Shown here piece by piece: positions 33,610 through 46,110 of a stretch of 64,000 bases of DNA (the stretch's first letter is position 1; the number at the start of each line of letters is the position of its first letter). This DNA is from Margaritifera margaritifera (lineage: Eukaryota; Mollusca; Bivalvia; Unionida; Margaritiferidae): assembly GCA_029931535.1 (NCBI GenBank), contig JAQPZY010001695.1, forward strand, positions 2,484,501 to 2,548,500, given 5' to 3'. The notes under the pieces are model-generated. The model had not been told where the DNA came from. It worked only from the letters and a program-made list of their open reading frames with translations, and did no database searches. Position numbers and translations under genes: made by a program.

Positions 33610-34373
33610 AGATGATTGTATGGATGAATAGATGAATGTATGGATGAATAGATGAATGTATGGATAAATAGATGATTGTATGGATGAATAGATGAATATA
33701 TAGATGAATAGATGATTGTATGGATAAATAGATGAATGTATGGATGAATAGATGATTGTATGGATAAATAGATGATTGTATGGATGAATAGATGAATGTA
33801 TGGATAAATAGATGATTGTATGGATGAATATATGATTATATGGATGAATAGATGATTGTATGGATAAATAGATGAATGTATGGATGAATAGATGACTGTA
33901 TGAATGAATAGATGAATGTATGGATGAATAGATGATTGTATGGATGAATAGATGAATGTATGGATGAATAGATGATTGAATGGATGAATAGACGAATGTA
34001 TGGATGAATAGATGATTGTATGGATGAATAGATGAATGTATAGATGAATAGATGAATGTATAGATGAATAGATGATTGTATGGATAAATAGATGAATGTA
34101 TGGATGAATAGATGATTGTATGGATAAATAGATGATTGTATGGATGAATAGATGATTGTATAAATGAATAGATGATTGTATGGATGAATAGATGATTGTA
34201 TGGATGAATAGATGAATGTATGGATAAATAGATGATTGTATGGATGAATAGATGATTGTATGAATGAATAGATGATTGTATGGATGAATAGATGAATGTA
34301 TGGATGAATAGATGAATGTATAGATGAATAGATGATTGTATGGATGAATAGATGATTGTATAGATAAATAGAT
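33610..34373. repeat. 20-bp minisatellite, about 38 units
   Basis: Units GATGATTGTATGGATGAATA and GATGAATGTATGGATGAATA alternate irregularly in exact 20-bp register. The 302-codon minus-strand open frame here is made only of these units. Confidence 0.95.
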
Positions 34374-34851
34374 GGAAATAAATACAGACTTAAGATTTGT
34401 ATTATGTTTCAATATAACAATCATACATTGAATATGAGGAATCTGTCATAATCAAAATTTTAATCTTAATATACACTGGTAATGTAACAGAAGCAACACA
34501 TAAGTATATATCATCGTAATGTATATATACATGTATATCACTATCGAAAGTAATTATTCCTGATAGAATAGTTGAATCTTTATCATTTTCAGCACCAGAC
34601 GCATAAGTATGAACTCTCATATTTGAAGTCAACAATAAATTACTGTATCTGATTAAAGATCGGGCTTGATTTGTTGGTTTTGAGTTGACCTCGAGTAAAG
34701 ACATATTAGTTTGTATGTGTTATTTTCTTTCTCTTACATCTACAGAGTAGTTTTAAAATATATGTATCAATGATGGTGATTTCTAAACAGCTTACAACAT
34801 GCCTAAATACGCGGTTATAGCTCAACCTTGCGCCTTTTACAAAAAGGAATC

Positions 34852-34960
34852 TAGGGACCGACTAGTATTTCGTAATGGCCGCTTTAAGAAAAGATGGCTA
34901 TGACGTCACGTGTTTACATCCAGGTCTCCACCAGAGGTATAAATCTTTTCAGTCTCACTA
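34852..34960 (+). promoter_or_regulatory. Promoter-like cluster: YY1-like, CRE, E-box and TATA motifs
   Basis: In 55 bp: AAGATGGC (34892-34899, YY1-like), a perfect palindromic CRE TGACGTCA (34901-34908), an overlapping E-box CACGTG (34907-34912) and TATAAAT (34938-34944). Order and orientation suit a plus-strand start near 34965-34970. Motif matches alone do not prove activity, and the region also carries a transposon-like end sequence (AGGGACCGACTA at 34853). Confidence 0.4.
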
Positions 34961-34966
34961 GAGAAG

Positions 34967-35179
34967 ATGCATTTATCCATTACAATCTACACAATGGTGT
35001 GTCAAGCTTGTGCAAAAGGAGCATGTCCAGAAAAAAACAGACGATCGGGGGGTGTGCAGATTTTTTATGTTAAGGATATCTCTGATGAAGAGACAACAAA
35101 TGCGCGGAAAAGAAAGATCGTATCTACGCGCGCAAATGTCGTGTCAATGGACGAGTTGCACGATGTTGTCAAATCTTAA
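34967..35179 (+). CDS. Small hypothetical ORF downstream of the promoter-like cluster
   Basis: A 70-codon frame; its second ATG at 34994 fits better a transcription start near 34968 and gives 61 residues beginning MVCQACAKGACPEKNRRSGG. The N-terminal C-x2-C-x4-C cluster and the charged remainder (DEETTNARKRK, DELHDVVKS) look more protein-like than the repeat-born frames around it. No family was recognised and no signal peptide is seen. AATAAA follows at 35273-35278, so a one-exon transcript of about 320 nt is possible, and so is a relic of a transposon gene. Confidence 0.3.
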   Translation: MHLSITIYTMVCQACAKGACPEKNRRSGGVQIFYVKDISDEETTNARKRKIVSTRANVVSMDELHDVVKS

Positions 35180-35317
35180 AACAACCCTTTCTAAATCACC
35201 AAATTGGTAGGTTGAAAAATTACATAATATTTATATTTTTTTCTATTTAATTTCCATACATTGTTAACCTCTAATAAAGGAATACGTGTACACTCAATGT
35301 TGGCCAAGTACAGATTG

Positions 35318-35546
35318 TTAGGGAACGACTATTTAATATTTGGACGAAGATGTTGTTTGTTTTTGTTTTTTCTTTTTTTCTTTTTTTTCTTTATCTCAAG
35401 ATAACAAAAATTTACCAACAAAATATGACGTATTTTGAATGTTTACAAATCGGACCGAGAGTATTGTTTTTTTCAAGCTATCCGAGAGTCAGAATTTGCT
35501 TTCTCAAAAACATAGAGCCCTCAGAAAAGTAAATGGTCGGTCCCTT
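35318..35546. mobile_element. Possible MITE with imperfect inverted ends
   Basis: Left GTTAGGGAACGACTATTTAA; right end read in reverse GTAAGGGACCGACCATTTAC. About 229 bp, T-rich inside. A third related end is at 34852 (CTAGGGACCGACTAGTATTT), in the same orientation as the left end. Confidence 0.5.
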
Positions 35547-35569
35547 ACATTACTGAAGTTTTGTTTCGC

Positions 35570-35780
35570 AACATCATTATTATGATGATGGTTATGATGA
35601 CGATAATAATGATGATGCTTTCAAAATCACATAGTAATTATGTTGTGCTGATTACTTGTTTAGTGATGATGAGGATATTTGTTCATTGCTAAATTCTGAT
35701 TTGTGTGATCATGATAGTGATGTTTATACATTGTTGTTGATATGATGATGATATTGTTTATGTTGTGCTGATTAATGATT
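35570..35780. repeat. Degenerate ATG/GAT trinucleotide tract
   Basis: Imperfect GATGAT and ATTATG repeats, low complexity. Confidence 0.7.
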
Positions 35781-36225
35781 TGATTATGATTAAATAAAAT
35801 TTAGGAGAGAGAGAGACTAGGAAAGTACTAGATTGTTGCTGTTGATGGTGGTGGTGGTGGTAATTAGGTACTTGAGTAGGCAATTGTTTCTAGTTTTTCT
35901 ACTTCTGCTATATTGTATTTCGCCATATTGATTGTTGACTTGTACCTCTGAGGGATACCCGACGTCACAACATCTTTTCCTAAAGCGGACATAGTAACTT
36001 TGGCGTTCGAGAGCCACACAATAATATTGTTACAAACTAAGCCAACGAAAGCCTAAGCGTTGAAATAAAAATTGTAGAACGACGGCATTCAAGACAAAGT
36101 TTGCAAGTACAATTAATTTAAAATGGACAGGTGAATATGCTGGTACTTCTCCCAAATTATTCACAAGAAATGTTATTTCTGAATAAAACAGCGCGCCCCG
36201 AAAATGTTGAAATTAAAATATAAAC

Positions 36226-36228
<3 letters not shown>

Positions 36229-36311
<83 letters not shown>

Positions 36312-36316
36312 ATATA

Positions 36317-36377
<61 letters not shown>
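36229..36377. repeat. (TA)n microsatellite interrupted by (TG)n
   Basis: Two TA tracts of about 70 and 55 bp around TGTGTGTGTG. Confidence 0.95.
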
Positions 36378-36379
<2 letters not shown>

Positions 36380-38266
36380 AACAACTCTATTACGCTAATT
36401 AAGAATTCTGCTGTAAAATTGATCATGTGTGCAAAGTATATGATGTCATAGTATATAAGTAAAATTTAGAGTCGATTGAACGCAGATGAGCATTCCACGC
36501 AAGAGTGAAAGGGTTCATTGATTTAAGTGGCTCACTTTTTCACCCTCTTGCAACATTCAGCTGTGACATCGTATGTGCCCTTGGCAACTGCTCTGTAATG
36601 TACAAAGCAGTAATGTTGAGCATGCGCAAAAAAGGCGATATTATCGACCAGAACCCTCCATTAATTTAATATAGACACTTCCTTATATAAACACTATGTC
36701 ATTAGATCGAACGCACTGTATTGGTAATTACGAAAGTAGCAATGACGTAAATATTCTAAACAATATAGAATTAATTGTGACAAATATAAAGGTAGCAATG
36801 ACCCCTTGCTTTAAATTGCCAGGAGCTATAAAGGTGATTCCATACTTTGTTGAAATAGCTATAAGTAAATTGTTTGTTTATGTTGATAATTCGACAGAAC
36901 GCTTTGTCAGTGTCTTTAAACCTTTTCTGGAATGTGCATGGTTTCAACTTCTCTACTCCCAATATACAAGGACATGACCTTTTGACAGAATTTGAATTTA
37001 ACGCCCAAATATAAAATTCGGGGGTTGTCTTCATGAGTTTTTGTTCATTTAGTGAGTTGATAAAAGAGGTGTTCGTGTATACGTAATTCCCGTCTCAGCC
37101 CTGTTATATCAATTTCAAAACATTTGCGGTAACAGGTACATACTGTAAAGAACGTAATAAGTTTCCAGTCGAAAATTGTTGTCAAGGTACTTGGAGTAAA
37201 TAAGTTATGTTTGACAAGGATCAAGATATTATTGGGTGTACTTATAATAATGTTTGTCCTCTGACCGATTTGAAATGAATGAAAACAAAAAGGAAGTTAT
37301 CATTGTTCATGTTTGACAACAAAAGTAAATACTGGCTGCTACGAAGCATTAAGTTCCGTTTAGAAATAAGGCTTCTATGTTCTGACAATTTGTATATTAT
37401 TGAATGATATCTGATCCAAGAATATTCAGAAAAAGTGTGGGGGGGGGGGAGTGGCGCAAAGAATGAGTAGAAAGTCGATATAAATGAAAGAAAATAGAAA
37501 AAAACTGGTCCTAAACTGATGACCAGGATCGCAAGTTACTGTTGTGATCATAAAGTAATATACCAATTCCTGTCCTAAATCTTTGCCATGTCGTTCTAAG
37601 AATTACAGCTAAATCCAATATTTGTTACATCGTAGCGGTTTAGCGGGTAAATATACAGGTTGCTGATGGCTGGATAGTCATAAAAGTTTGTTGGCAAGGA
37701 AGTTGATGGATATTACACGTACAGACAATCAATCAAAACAGCAGGCAGGTATTTGATAAGTAAATAGTTGACAAGGTATGTGGTTCGCTATTTGTAATTT
37801 CATATTTACCTAACTCTACTTTAGTTAGTAATAAATGTTTTAAACTACTACATTTTCATTTCAATCAACTTTATTTCATGTACCTTTACCTGGAAGGATT
37901 AACATTCATCCAAACGTTCAAAGTCCTCTTGTCGTAAAAGTAAATCAAAATTTTAAATGCTAGATTTTACATTTAAACTAAAGTTTTAAGTTTACAAAAT
38001 TAAAAGACAAAAAATTGAAAGTGTCAAAGTTTTAATTGGAAATACTAAGTTTTTACCTGCAGCAGATATTTCACGTGCTAAAAGAATGCCGAAGATTCTA
38101 TGGCTTAAAATGAGATATGAACACAGCACGCTCAACGGCTTTTTTGTGTTAGTATCTATTATTTCCGTCATCAGTCATCACGAGTGATTGTTACTCTGTC
38201 CTAAGAGACAAAATGTTTAATTATGCACACTATGTTTGGATAGTTTGAACTTGTTACCTAATTGCA
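36378..38266. other. Intergenic, no gene seen
   Basis: AT-rich. A short hairpin GCAAGAGTGAAA / TTTCACCCTCTTGC lies at 36500-36553. The stretch 37021-37057 recurs, diverged, at 42540-42580. The open frame at 36696-36977 shows no recognisable domain. Confidence 0.55.
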
Positions 38267-38882
38267 GTAACAGACTACCAAAGGCATCAGAAACGTATGT
38301 ATTTCATGTAACAGACTACCAAAGGCATCAGAAACGTATGTATTTTATGTAACAGACTACCAAAGGCATCAGAAACGTATGTATTTCATGTAACAGACTA
38401 CCAAAGGTATCAGAAACGTATGTATTTTATGTAACAGACTACCAAAGGCATCAGAAATGTATATATTTCATGTAACAGACTACCAAAGGTATCAGAAACG
38501 TATGTATTTCATGTAACAGACTACCAAAGGCATCAGAAACGTATGTATTTTATGTAACAGACTACCAAAGGCATCAGAAACGTATGTATTTCATGTAACA
38601 GACTACCAAAGGTATCAGAAACGTATGTATTTTATGTAACAGACTACCAAAGGCATCAGAAATGTATATATTTCATGTAACAGACTACCAAAGGTATCAG
38701 AAACGTATGTATTTCATGTAACAGACTACCAAAGGCATCAGAAACGTATGTATTTTATGTAACAGACTACCAAAGGCATCAGAAACGTATGTATTTCATG
38801 TAATAGACTACCAAAGGTATCAGAAACGTATGTATTTCATGTAACAGATTACCCAAGGCATCAGAAACGTATGTATTGCATG
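38267..38882. repeat. 41-bp minisatellite, 15 units, with 205-bp higher-order repeat
   Basis: Units start GTAACAGACTACCAAAGGCA. A distinctive variant (AAATGTATATATTTC) occurs twice, exactly five units (205 bp) apart and in the same context of GGCATC/GGTATC variants, so blocks of five units were duplicated together. Confidence 0.95.
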
Positions 38883-41800
38883 TCCACGACAAAAGTCTTG
38901 TCGGCAAATCGGTGACTGACCGAGAAGCACAATAAATTCTACTGCTCTCGACGGTAGTAAAAGCCAAGACATTATTCCCGCTGTTTACGAAGAAAGTATT
39001 ATCGAAACAAATTGTTTTGGATGATGTACTTAAAGCTGTTTACAGAAGCCATGAGTCGTTAGTACCGCACTCTTAATCCCTGAGTTTCATTACTAAACGG
39101 CGAACATGGAAAAGGGGGTGGGGGTGATTATAGCTACTGACAAACCCCGTGCTATAAATTAAAAACAAAATATTTCATTAGGAGTTGATTGTCGGGAAAT
39201 ATTGCAAAAAATATACTTAGTTTTTTAAAATCTTTACTAGTATTCGCGAAACTCTATAACCTGAAGGTACACTGAAAATGTAAAGAAAATCTTCTCTGGG
39301 TAACAAAGATCACCTTTTTTTTTAAAAAAAAAAAAAAATTAAAACGGAATGCAAGAGCCTTTTTTAATTTTTTAATTTTTTTTATATCTCAATGCATGTA
39401 AGTTCCAGCCTTTAAAACTTTAGCGTGTAAATTACTTTGTTCGTAATCAGCGATTTAAAAGTCGCGTTGTGAGTATATACCCACGTCTTGGAAATTGACC
39501 CATCTCGAAGCGTGGAAACGCAACTCACAGCTCGGCATTTACTGATTTCACTGAAATTTTTTTAATGAAAATTATATTTAATGTGATGTTGCTGTCAATT
39601 CATTAAAATCTCAAAGTCAGTTGAAATTTCACAAAATTAGTCTCCTCTTTAATACCTCGTAATTTTTCCATAAAATTGTATAATTTGACATTACAAACAC
39701 TTGCAAAACATGTTGTCACCACAGTTACTTTAAAACTGACTAAATGTGCTAAATCTTAGTTTTTCCTACTCTATCATGACTTAAACACATTACTACGGAC
39801 TTAATTATCGAAAGTACGTAGTCACAGCCTTTCTCCATTATGAAATTTACATAAATAATCAGAGCAGTGCTGATAATGCACGATAGGAATACTCATTTTG
39901 CAATCATTAACTTGAGCTTGATAACTTTAAGTGTGTTGATTCTTTTTGTCATCGTTTTACTAAAGAATTTCAAGTTTTCTGCAACAAGTTTAAAAACAAT
40001 TTCTTTGACACCCGTCCAGTTCACAAAGATCACCATCAATGTATCGCTGCAATATACAATATTGATGGAAATGCCGTGTTTAATCACAATTCAACCCAAG
40101 TCTTTAATTGCGTTACAAATATGGTTTTAAAATGGATTTTAACTTGCATTTAATGACTCAAAATTTAGAGAATCCTCTCCAATGCGAGTGTGCATAAATG
40201 CATTAAATAGTGTGTATCTGCCACTGCAAGAAATTTGACAAAATTGATGCCCAGAAACAACGATCACATGAAGTTATGTAAAGGGCCCATGATTATGAGC
40301 AAAGGTCGAGTTGTCTAGCTAGCTTTCCTTAATTACAAGATAAATCACCATGTTGGGAAGATAGTCTTTTCAGGATAGAGTCGTTCTATACAGACCTTTT
40401 AATCCCAGGTGAAATTATATTGTTTGCTGAGTATGTATACTCAGCATAAATAGTCACTGATGTAAACAGGACAGATTCCACCATAGAATACACTAAACCG
40501 GTGACTCTTAACTATTGGTCTCATCCATGAAGAAAAAGAGAAAATGAAATAAGGACGAGGAGATTACGACAATAAGGATGAGAAGGAGCAGGAAGAAGAG
40601 GAAGAGGAAGATACTACAGTACGTATGATTTGATGTCTTCTTCATTAGTAAATCTGCCGAAGAAAACTTTGTCAGAAAATCCATAATACATATGATTTGA
40701 CGTTGCCAGCAATATAAAAGAGGACGAGGAGGACTTAGGCTGGAAAATGATGGTCAGCGGCAGACAAATAAATCATAAGAAGATACCAGTCAGAGTTTGT
40801 ATTAAATGTTCCTTCCTGGTCGTGCAAAATCCGATATTAAGTCTGGGATATCATATAAAACAGAGGATCTTATTTTGTCTTCTTTTATGAAGCATAATAA
40901 ACTACCTGTCGTGCATCCTTGTACCGTTGTCTGCTTGCGTGGGTTATAATTAATGTGTCTGAAACTATATATGTACTCCTATTAACAAAACATATTTGAG
41001 TATCCATTTCCTTTAACAAGGCAGAAATATTATTTGTATCTTGCTGATGACAAATACCCTATGTATCAGCAACAGGGACCTTAGGCGGTAATTTTTGCTG
41101 CTATCCTTTTCCATTTTTATCGTGATAGAAGTGCTTTGTCAATGACAAGAAAGCATCATTCAAAATAAAATGCACAGTTGTAACAATGTTTCTCCCGTGC
41201 TCGAAAGACTCTTACTGCACCACTGCAGATACCACCTATACGATACGTGGTTTAGATATTTTTAGACGTATAGCGGTCCTAGAATTGGAGGTCCCCACAT
41301 GGTGGTTAGATGCATTTGCAAAACTGCTGGTGTTGCATAAATAGCAATTACATGTTTCTGAAATATGGGTTTATCGAACATAACTGTGTTCGCAATTAAC
41401 AGACACCTTTTCCACCAGCAAAATTAAAATGATTTTGAAAAACTTGTGAGTGTAAATACATGAAATAAAATGGATTTTCACTAGAACTATAGAGTAATCG
41501 CCCCATATCATCTTCTTGGTTAAATACGATAAGGATAACTAAAAAGATGATGATTGCTTGGTTTGTTGTGAAGAAAACGTTGTTCCTTAAGTCGAATATC
41601 TTTCAAATGTGTTGATTTCATTGTTTTAAATATTAGATGTGACAGTACTGCTTCATAGAAATTTTTAGAGCTGAATTTCCTTACCAGGAAAGGAATGCTG
41701 CAAGAAAGAGATACACTTTATAAAATACTACCTGATCAAATGGCAGTCAGTTAGATTAATCTGATCAAATATCGAATTAGAAGCCAAAAGATTTCCATAC

Positions 41801-41889
41801 TTTTGTTTCCAAATTGCAAGCTATTCATTACAAAGGATGAACACATATTTCTCTTGAATCGAAAGAAGAAATGAATGTGTCATCTGCAA
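38883..41889. other. Intergenic, no gene seen
   Basis: A/T homopolymers at 39307-39380, a perfect 20-bp palindrome GCTGAGTATGTATACTCAGC near 40427, and a purine-rich GAAGAGGAAGAGG tract near 40570-40610. No protein domain was recognised in any frame. Confidence 0.55.
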
Positions 41890-42114
41890 CGACTCCTTGT
41901 GGAGTGTCAGCCAATGGTTGAAGGGCTCCTTGTGTAGAATGGAGTGTTAGCAATGGGAAGGACTCCTTGTGTAGAATGGAGTGTTAGCAATGGTTGAACG
42001 ACTCCTTGTGTAGAATGGAGTGTTAGCAATGGGAAGGACTCCTTGTGTAGAATGGAGAGTTAGCAATGGTTGAACGACTCTTTTTGTAGAATGGAGTGTT
42101 AGCAATTGTTAAAA
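41890..42114. repeat. 37/39-bp minisatellite, about 6 units
   Basis: Units of type GACTCCTTGTGTAGAATGGA plus GTGTTAGCAATG, ending alternately GGAAG or GTTGAAC. This gives an A-B-A-B order of two unit lengths. Confidence 0.9.
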
Positions 42115-42995
42115 GGATTACAATTGCCGAGATTTTAAGTCCTTGAACAAAAACATCTGCAATAACGGTGGTTTTAGCGTAGAAAAAAACTAAAAAAAAT
42201 ACTGTATTACAAACGCAATTTTCTTTATTTAAAGTGTAAGTGGAATTTTATGAGAACATCTATATATTCTGTCTCCTGAAAGAAAAGTCAATTTTTGTTT
42301 AAATTAAGCCCATTGTATTTGCCATTGTTTCATGTGTGTGTGGAATATATTGTTTAATTTATTGTCATGAGTCATCGCTTAACCCATTTAATTCTTTTCA
42401 GTCCTTTCTCCACTGTACTTCATCCTTTTATTTTTTACCTTTTTCTTCACCCTTTTTCTCTTTTCATCGGGTGTCCAACTCTTTGGTGGCGTCATTCTCT
42501 CTCCGCGAAAGACATGATTAATCCATCTGTCTTTTTGTTCGGGTTTTCTCTTCATGAGTTCTTGTCCAGTTAGTGAGTTTCAATACAATATATTTATAAA
42601 TCTTCTCCAATTCCTTTTTTTTTTTTTTGACGTTTATTGGCAAGTTTACAGTACTTGAAACGTCTTTTGCAACCACATTTTTAAGACTGTATGCATACTG
42701 AAAATAAAAATCAGTACGGTTTCTGTTTTTCGTTTTCTTTTCTTTTCGAAATTTGTGCTTAGATTGTTTAAAACGAAGCTCAGAAAATATTTGGGGAAAC
42801 CAAGCCACCCCCACCCCTTGTTTGGCTGTTCAACAAGTCAGTCTCGCTTTTCAAGCGTATTGGTGGATGTAGATTCTCAAATGCACGATAGAGAGAAATC
42901 CTTATCTCACAGAGCACTTGTAAGACATGACTTAGGTTCCCAGAACATGAGTATCAGCAAACTAAACGATAGCTTTTTGTCAGAATATCTGTATT

Positions 42996-43503
42996 CAAAG
43001 TGTTGGAGTCGGAAGTAAATGGTCCTTCGATAGGCAAAGTGTTGGAGTCATAAGTAAATGGTCCTTTGATAGGCAAAGTGTTGGAGTCGGAAGTAAATGG
43101 TCCTTTGATAGGCAAAGTGTTGGAGTCATAAGTAAATGGTCCTTTGATAGGCAAAGTGTTGGAGTCATAAGTAAATGGTCCTTTGATAGGCAAAGTGTTG
43201 GAGTCATAAGTAAATGGTCCTTTGATAGGCAAAGTGTTGGAGTCGGAAGTAAATGGTCCTTTGATAGGCAAAGTGTTGGAGTCGGAAGTAAATGGTCCTT
43301 TGATAGGCAAAGTGTTGGAGTCCGAAGTAAATGGTCCTTTGATAGGCAAAGTGTTGGAGTCATAAGTAAATGGTCCTTTGATAGGCAAAGTGTTCGAGTC
43401 GGAACTAAATGGTAATTTGATAGGCAAAGTGTTCGAGTCGGAACTAAATGGTCATTTGATAGGCAAAGTGTTCGAGTCGGAACTAAATGTTCATTTGATA
43501 GGC
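42996..43503. repeat. 39-bp minisatellite, 13 units
   Basis: Units of type GGAGTCATAAGTAAATGGTC plus CTTTGATAGGCAAAGTGTT. The 13-codon period explains the 157-codon minus-strand frame repeating PIKGPFTYDSNTL. The right-end units carry TTCGAG and GGAACT changes shared among themselves. Confidence 0.95.
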
Positions 43504-44313
43504 TGACGGAGACACAACAGTCAATACTAATCTACAGCATTTTCTTGTGATGAATTTAATCCACAACCATACACAGCATCTAATTGATAGATTATAGGCA
43601 AAAAGAGTGTGAACTAATATGAACAATGGATAAAATCAGAACGCTTCGGAGAATAACTGACAATGGAAATCAAAATAGGAATTAAATATTAAAACACGAA
43701 TATGACTGAAGTATTATTTAACCTACAAGTTTACAAGGTACATATTAGTTTGCATAAAGAACCAAGTTTTGGGAGTCTATCGAACATTTTAATAACCTAA
43801 TTCCTCAGTAGCACGATGACTTGACAGTACCATCTTCTTCTCTGAATATTTTGTTTCTACATCCATGGAGTCTGAATAGCTCAGCGTAATTCGGAAAAAT
43901 ATTATAATATGAAGCATCAACACTGTAATCATGTTTATAGGACGTGTCATTTGCCTTAAAAGTAATAGTTACATCTGTTTCTTTCCTGCAATTTTGCCGT
44001 GTTCCTCTTCTAGTGTCACTAATTGTGTTAATTATTAAGCAATATTAGCACATGGCAGAACGGTATACGTAAAAAGTTGAGTGTCTGGTAATTACAGAAA
44101 CATTTCTGACAATGTCGGTACAGTTAAGCATACGGTTTTGTCATTCTCAAAATTCTTTTCAAGCCCTTAACCTTGTCATTATTTTATTCTTATAAAGTGG
44201 AAGATGTATTTGTTCATTTTTAGGTCAAGGTCGATACCAAAATTGTCCCTATTTTTACGCGTGCCAAAACGTATGTGTAATAAACTCTTTTTAATGCAAT
44301 ATGGACAGGTTTA

Positions 44314-44470
44314 TATACATACATACATACATACATACATACATACATACATACATACATACAAACATACATACATACATACATACATACATACATACAT
44401 ACATACATACATACATACATACATACATACATACATACATACATACATACATACATACATACATACATGT
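44314..44470. repeat. (ATAC)n microsatellite, about 39 units
   Basis: One AAAC interruption near 44363. It ends in a short TG run. Confidence 0.95.
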
Positions 44471-44684
44471 ATGTGTGTGTGCATGTGTGTATATTCATTG
44501 CACCTTTCATTGTTTTCTAATATTAGATTATTAAATCTGTATTTTTCTATTGGCTTTGTAAAATGAACATGTAATACATAAATATTCCGATACAAGACAT
44601 AAAACTTACAGTAAGCAGTATAAAAACAGTACAAAAGAGACATATAACATTTAAGATAATACAAAAACAATAATACAAACCGTT

Positions 44685-44800
44685 TATACTCGCTTATAAG
44701 TCCGCTCCAACTGCAAATTCCAAAGATCCAGATCGCATAATGCGCCGGCAGGTCTGGGTCTATGCAGTTTGCAGTTTATATCGGTTTATACGCGAGTATA
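44685..44800. repeat. Palindromic element, diverged copy
   Basis: Inner arm ATGCGCCGGCAGGTCTGGGT (44740-44759) and outer inverted CTCGCTTATAAG / GTTTATACGCGAG match the elements at 45655-45860. The left inner arm is eroded. Confidence 0.7.
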
Positions 44801-45654
44801 TACGGTTAGATCCTATAAAGCGCTGTATGAATCCTGCTTTACCACATTATTGTAAAAGCTGTTTTTAACGTATTGCACTTTCTTGATTAATAACAGTGTA
44901 ACTTCAGTTAGGCATGATATCAACCTACGTAGCCATATATATGAAATGGTTTGTTCTTCAAAATTTCGTAAATGAATTATGGCCTCATTAGACTCCATGA
45001 CAAAAAAATTACTGCCTGTCAGACACGTCCTGCCTCTACGTTGAAACAAAAATACTGTAAAGGGAATTTTGCGAGTAGTACAATTTGCATTAAATGTTGA
45101 ATTGTCTCGTTAGACAAATGGGCTCAGTTTATGTATTTCATTACGGATAGGTGACATTTTAAACTCTCTGCTAAACGCATTCTTTCGTGTATGACCAAAT
45201 TATGAAAACGTATGATTCATTCTAAAGTTCAAACAAGCTGCATAGAGTCTCTCAATGTTATAGGTGTGTACTGATGTACTTTCCAGTTTTTCCTGCAATT
45301 ACAATTTAAGGGGCAACGTTCAATTTTAAAAAGGTCTTCTTGATGAATATTAAATTAAGGCCATGACAGTTGTATTTGGCATTTCAAAAGGTTATGGCCA
45401 GACATTTAATACCCATCGCATTTTATAGCCCCTAAATCAAACTTTCTATAATAAAGCTGAGGTGTGTAACCCGGTACTATTGGAATTTTATTGTCACTTA
45501 CATTCGCATTCAAAATTGTAAAGATAAGACCAGGATACAATATATTGTTGTTAGTGGATGTTACCCCTAATGGCATGACATCACTTTTCATTAATCTTAC
45601 AATTTTACAATCTAAATATTATATCATGTAAAGCAGAGAGCTGAAAGCTACCGT

Positions 45655-45860
45655 CTCAGCTCGCGTATAAGTCGAAGACAAATGCAAACAACATAGACTC
45701 TGATCTGCCGTCGCATAATGCACCAGCAGATCAGGGTTTATGTTGTTTGTTCTACTGATTAGTTCTTACAAACTGCATAGACCCAGATCCGCCGGCGCAT
45801 TATGCGCCGGCAGATCTGGGTCTATGCAGTTTGCAGTTGGTATCTAATTATACGCGAGCA
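45655..45860. repeat. Compound element with two 65-bp palindromes
   Basis: Palindrome 1 is at 45685-45749 and palindrome 2 at 45769-45833. Palindrome 2 pairs at 31 of 32 positions per arm around a single central T, with core GCCGGCGCATTATGCGCCGG. Palindrome 1 has the same length and plan but is more diverged. Outer inverted segments (CGCGTATAAG at 45662 and TTATACGCGAG near 45848) enclose both. Confidence 0.85.
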
Positions 45861-46110
45861 TGACGGTGCATTATATTATGCTGTGAGCTAAAATATGAGG
45901 CCATAATCAGTATTATGAGCGGCGAAGAGGCATATTTCTTGCGTTAAGAGACTGGTATATGAGTATTGTATCCTAGAACCAATGTATCTGTATGTACCAA
46001 TGAGAACATCAGACAATGCTGTGATAAATCCCTGTGTAATTTCATACTTGCTATATCTGCAGTGATTGTATTGAATTCATAGCTGCTTTCGTATCTGATC
46101 TGTATCATCT

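Noticed and set aside
33516..34424. 302-codon minus-strand open frame
   Set aside because: By-product of the 20-bp minisatellite; only its short ends are unique.
38267..38882. CRISPR-like regular repeats
   Set aside because: Units are directly tandem with no unique spacers; the sequence is eukaryotic.
42954..43427. 157-codon frame repeating PIKGPFTYDSNTL
   Set aside because: The period of 39 bp keeps the frame open; no start context, splice sites or unique domain.
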